The notes under the pieces: model-generated
Databases searched by the model: none
The model's input: the letters and a program-made list of their open reading frames with translations, nothing else
Told to the model about the DNA's origin: nothing
Source: Planctomycetaceae bacterium
GTDB taxonomy: Bacteria > Planctomycetota > Planctomycetia > Planctomycetales > Planctomycetaceae
Direction of reading: 5' to 3'
Assembly (NCBI GenBank): GCA_021732415.1
Contig: JAKFVC010000282.1
Location: 1 to 41,991, forward strand
DNA: 41,991 nucleotides
Part shown: piece after piece, positions 41,793 through 41,991 of the stretch
Numbering within the stretch: the stretch's first letter is position 1
How the letters are laid out: each line of letters opens with the position of its first letter
Program-made: the position numbers and the translations under genes

Positions 41793-41991
41793 ATGAAACG
41801 CATGCTGTTTTTGGTGTGTTGTGGACTCTTCCTCGGTATTGGCGGACTGCCGTGGGTTGGGCAGGCCGAGGATCAGAAATCACCTGGCACCCGCCCGATT
41901 CCTGATGGGCCGCTGGGTGAGACGATTCGAATGGGCCGGGACCTTGTAGAAAAAACCGCCAGCCATCCTCTCACTAAGCCCTATGTGGGCA
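41793..41991 (+). CDS. Exported protein, probably TsdA/SoxA-like cytochrome c (runs off the right edge)
   Basis: 66 codons visible from ATG 41793, with AAGGA at 41776-41780. Sec signal MLFLVCCGLFLGIGGLPW, cleavage near GQA. The mature start, GPLGETIRMGRDLVEKT then ASHPLTKPYVG, resembles the segment just ahead of the first haem motif (GN-x-L-x-C-x-x-CH) of thiosulfate dehydrogenase (TsdA) and related dihaem cytochromes. The CXXCH is not in the window, so the call rests on that pre-haem segment. Would oxidise thiosulfate in the periplasm, fitting its operon. Confidence 0.55.
   Translation, partial: MKRMLFLVCCGLFLGIGGLPWVGQAEDQKSPGTRPIPDGPLGETIRMGRDLVEKTASHPLTKPYVG

Overview
The window reads as chromosomal DNA from a planctomycete (Planctomycetota, probably order Planctomycetales). 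The reasons are three giant surface proteins with the N-terminal LEPR-XLL-type signature typical of the phylum, two very large Hanks-type Ser/Thr kinases with C-terminal sensor modules (one translationally coupled to an ECF sigma factor), an FGE-sulfatase-like domain fused to a kinase, and remnants of a serine recombinase and small helper gene that I recall as common in planctomycete genomes. I saw no rRNA, tRNA or CRISPR array. Genus and species cannot be told from the sequence alone.

Layout. 1-116: the last codons of an IS630-like transposase. 181-3913: three plus-strand envelope genes (TPR plus beta-barrel outer-membrane protein, FecR-domain protein, small secreted Gly/Tyr-rich protein). 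4324-9060: a 1578-aa LEPR-type surface protein with ten ~102-aa Ig-like repeats. It converges, across a REP-like double palindrome, on a 1445-aa kinase / STAND-type NTPase / FGE-sulfatase fusion (9191-13528, minus). 14013-16782 is an accessory patch: a HARE-HTH protein, a possible small gene or remnant, a quinone-oxidoreductase-like MDR gene and the 3' end of a serine recombinase. 17045-21060 (minus): ECF sigma factor and Ser/Thr kinase with WD40 propellers, overlapping as TAATG. 21783-30455: a 2890-aa LEPR protein made of two copies of a module [propeller-like repeats + cadherin-like repeats]. 30789-33437: a third LEPR-type protein. 33826-35321: mobile-element debris, consisting of a recombinase-associated regulator-like gene with a striking CTCTTTG operator-like cluster and an N-terminally truncated integrase-core transposase.

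35540-41991 is the best functional unit: a nine-gene plus-strand operon for sulfide and persulfide handling. In order it encodes an ArsR-family repressor (TTG start set by the promoter), rhodanese-DUF2892, a CstB-like persulfide dioxygenase/rhodanese fusion, a 44-aa membrane peptide, a TauE/SafE exporter, type II sulfide:quinone oxidoreductase, a SAM methyltransferase, an exported DsrE-family protein, and the start of an exported protein that looks like a TsdA-type cytochrome c. The inferred flow is: SQR oxidises sulfide to persulfide and passes electrons to quinone; the dioxygenase/rhodanese converts persulfide to sulfite and thiosulfate; the TSUP protein exports sulfite or related anions; periplasmic proteins handle sulfane sulfur and thiosulfate; the ArsR protein senses persulfide. 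The gene families are well known. The combination with a methyltransferase, a tiny Cys-bearing membrane peptide and an exported DsrE is the part most worth testing.
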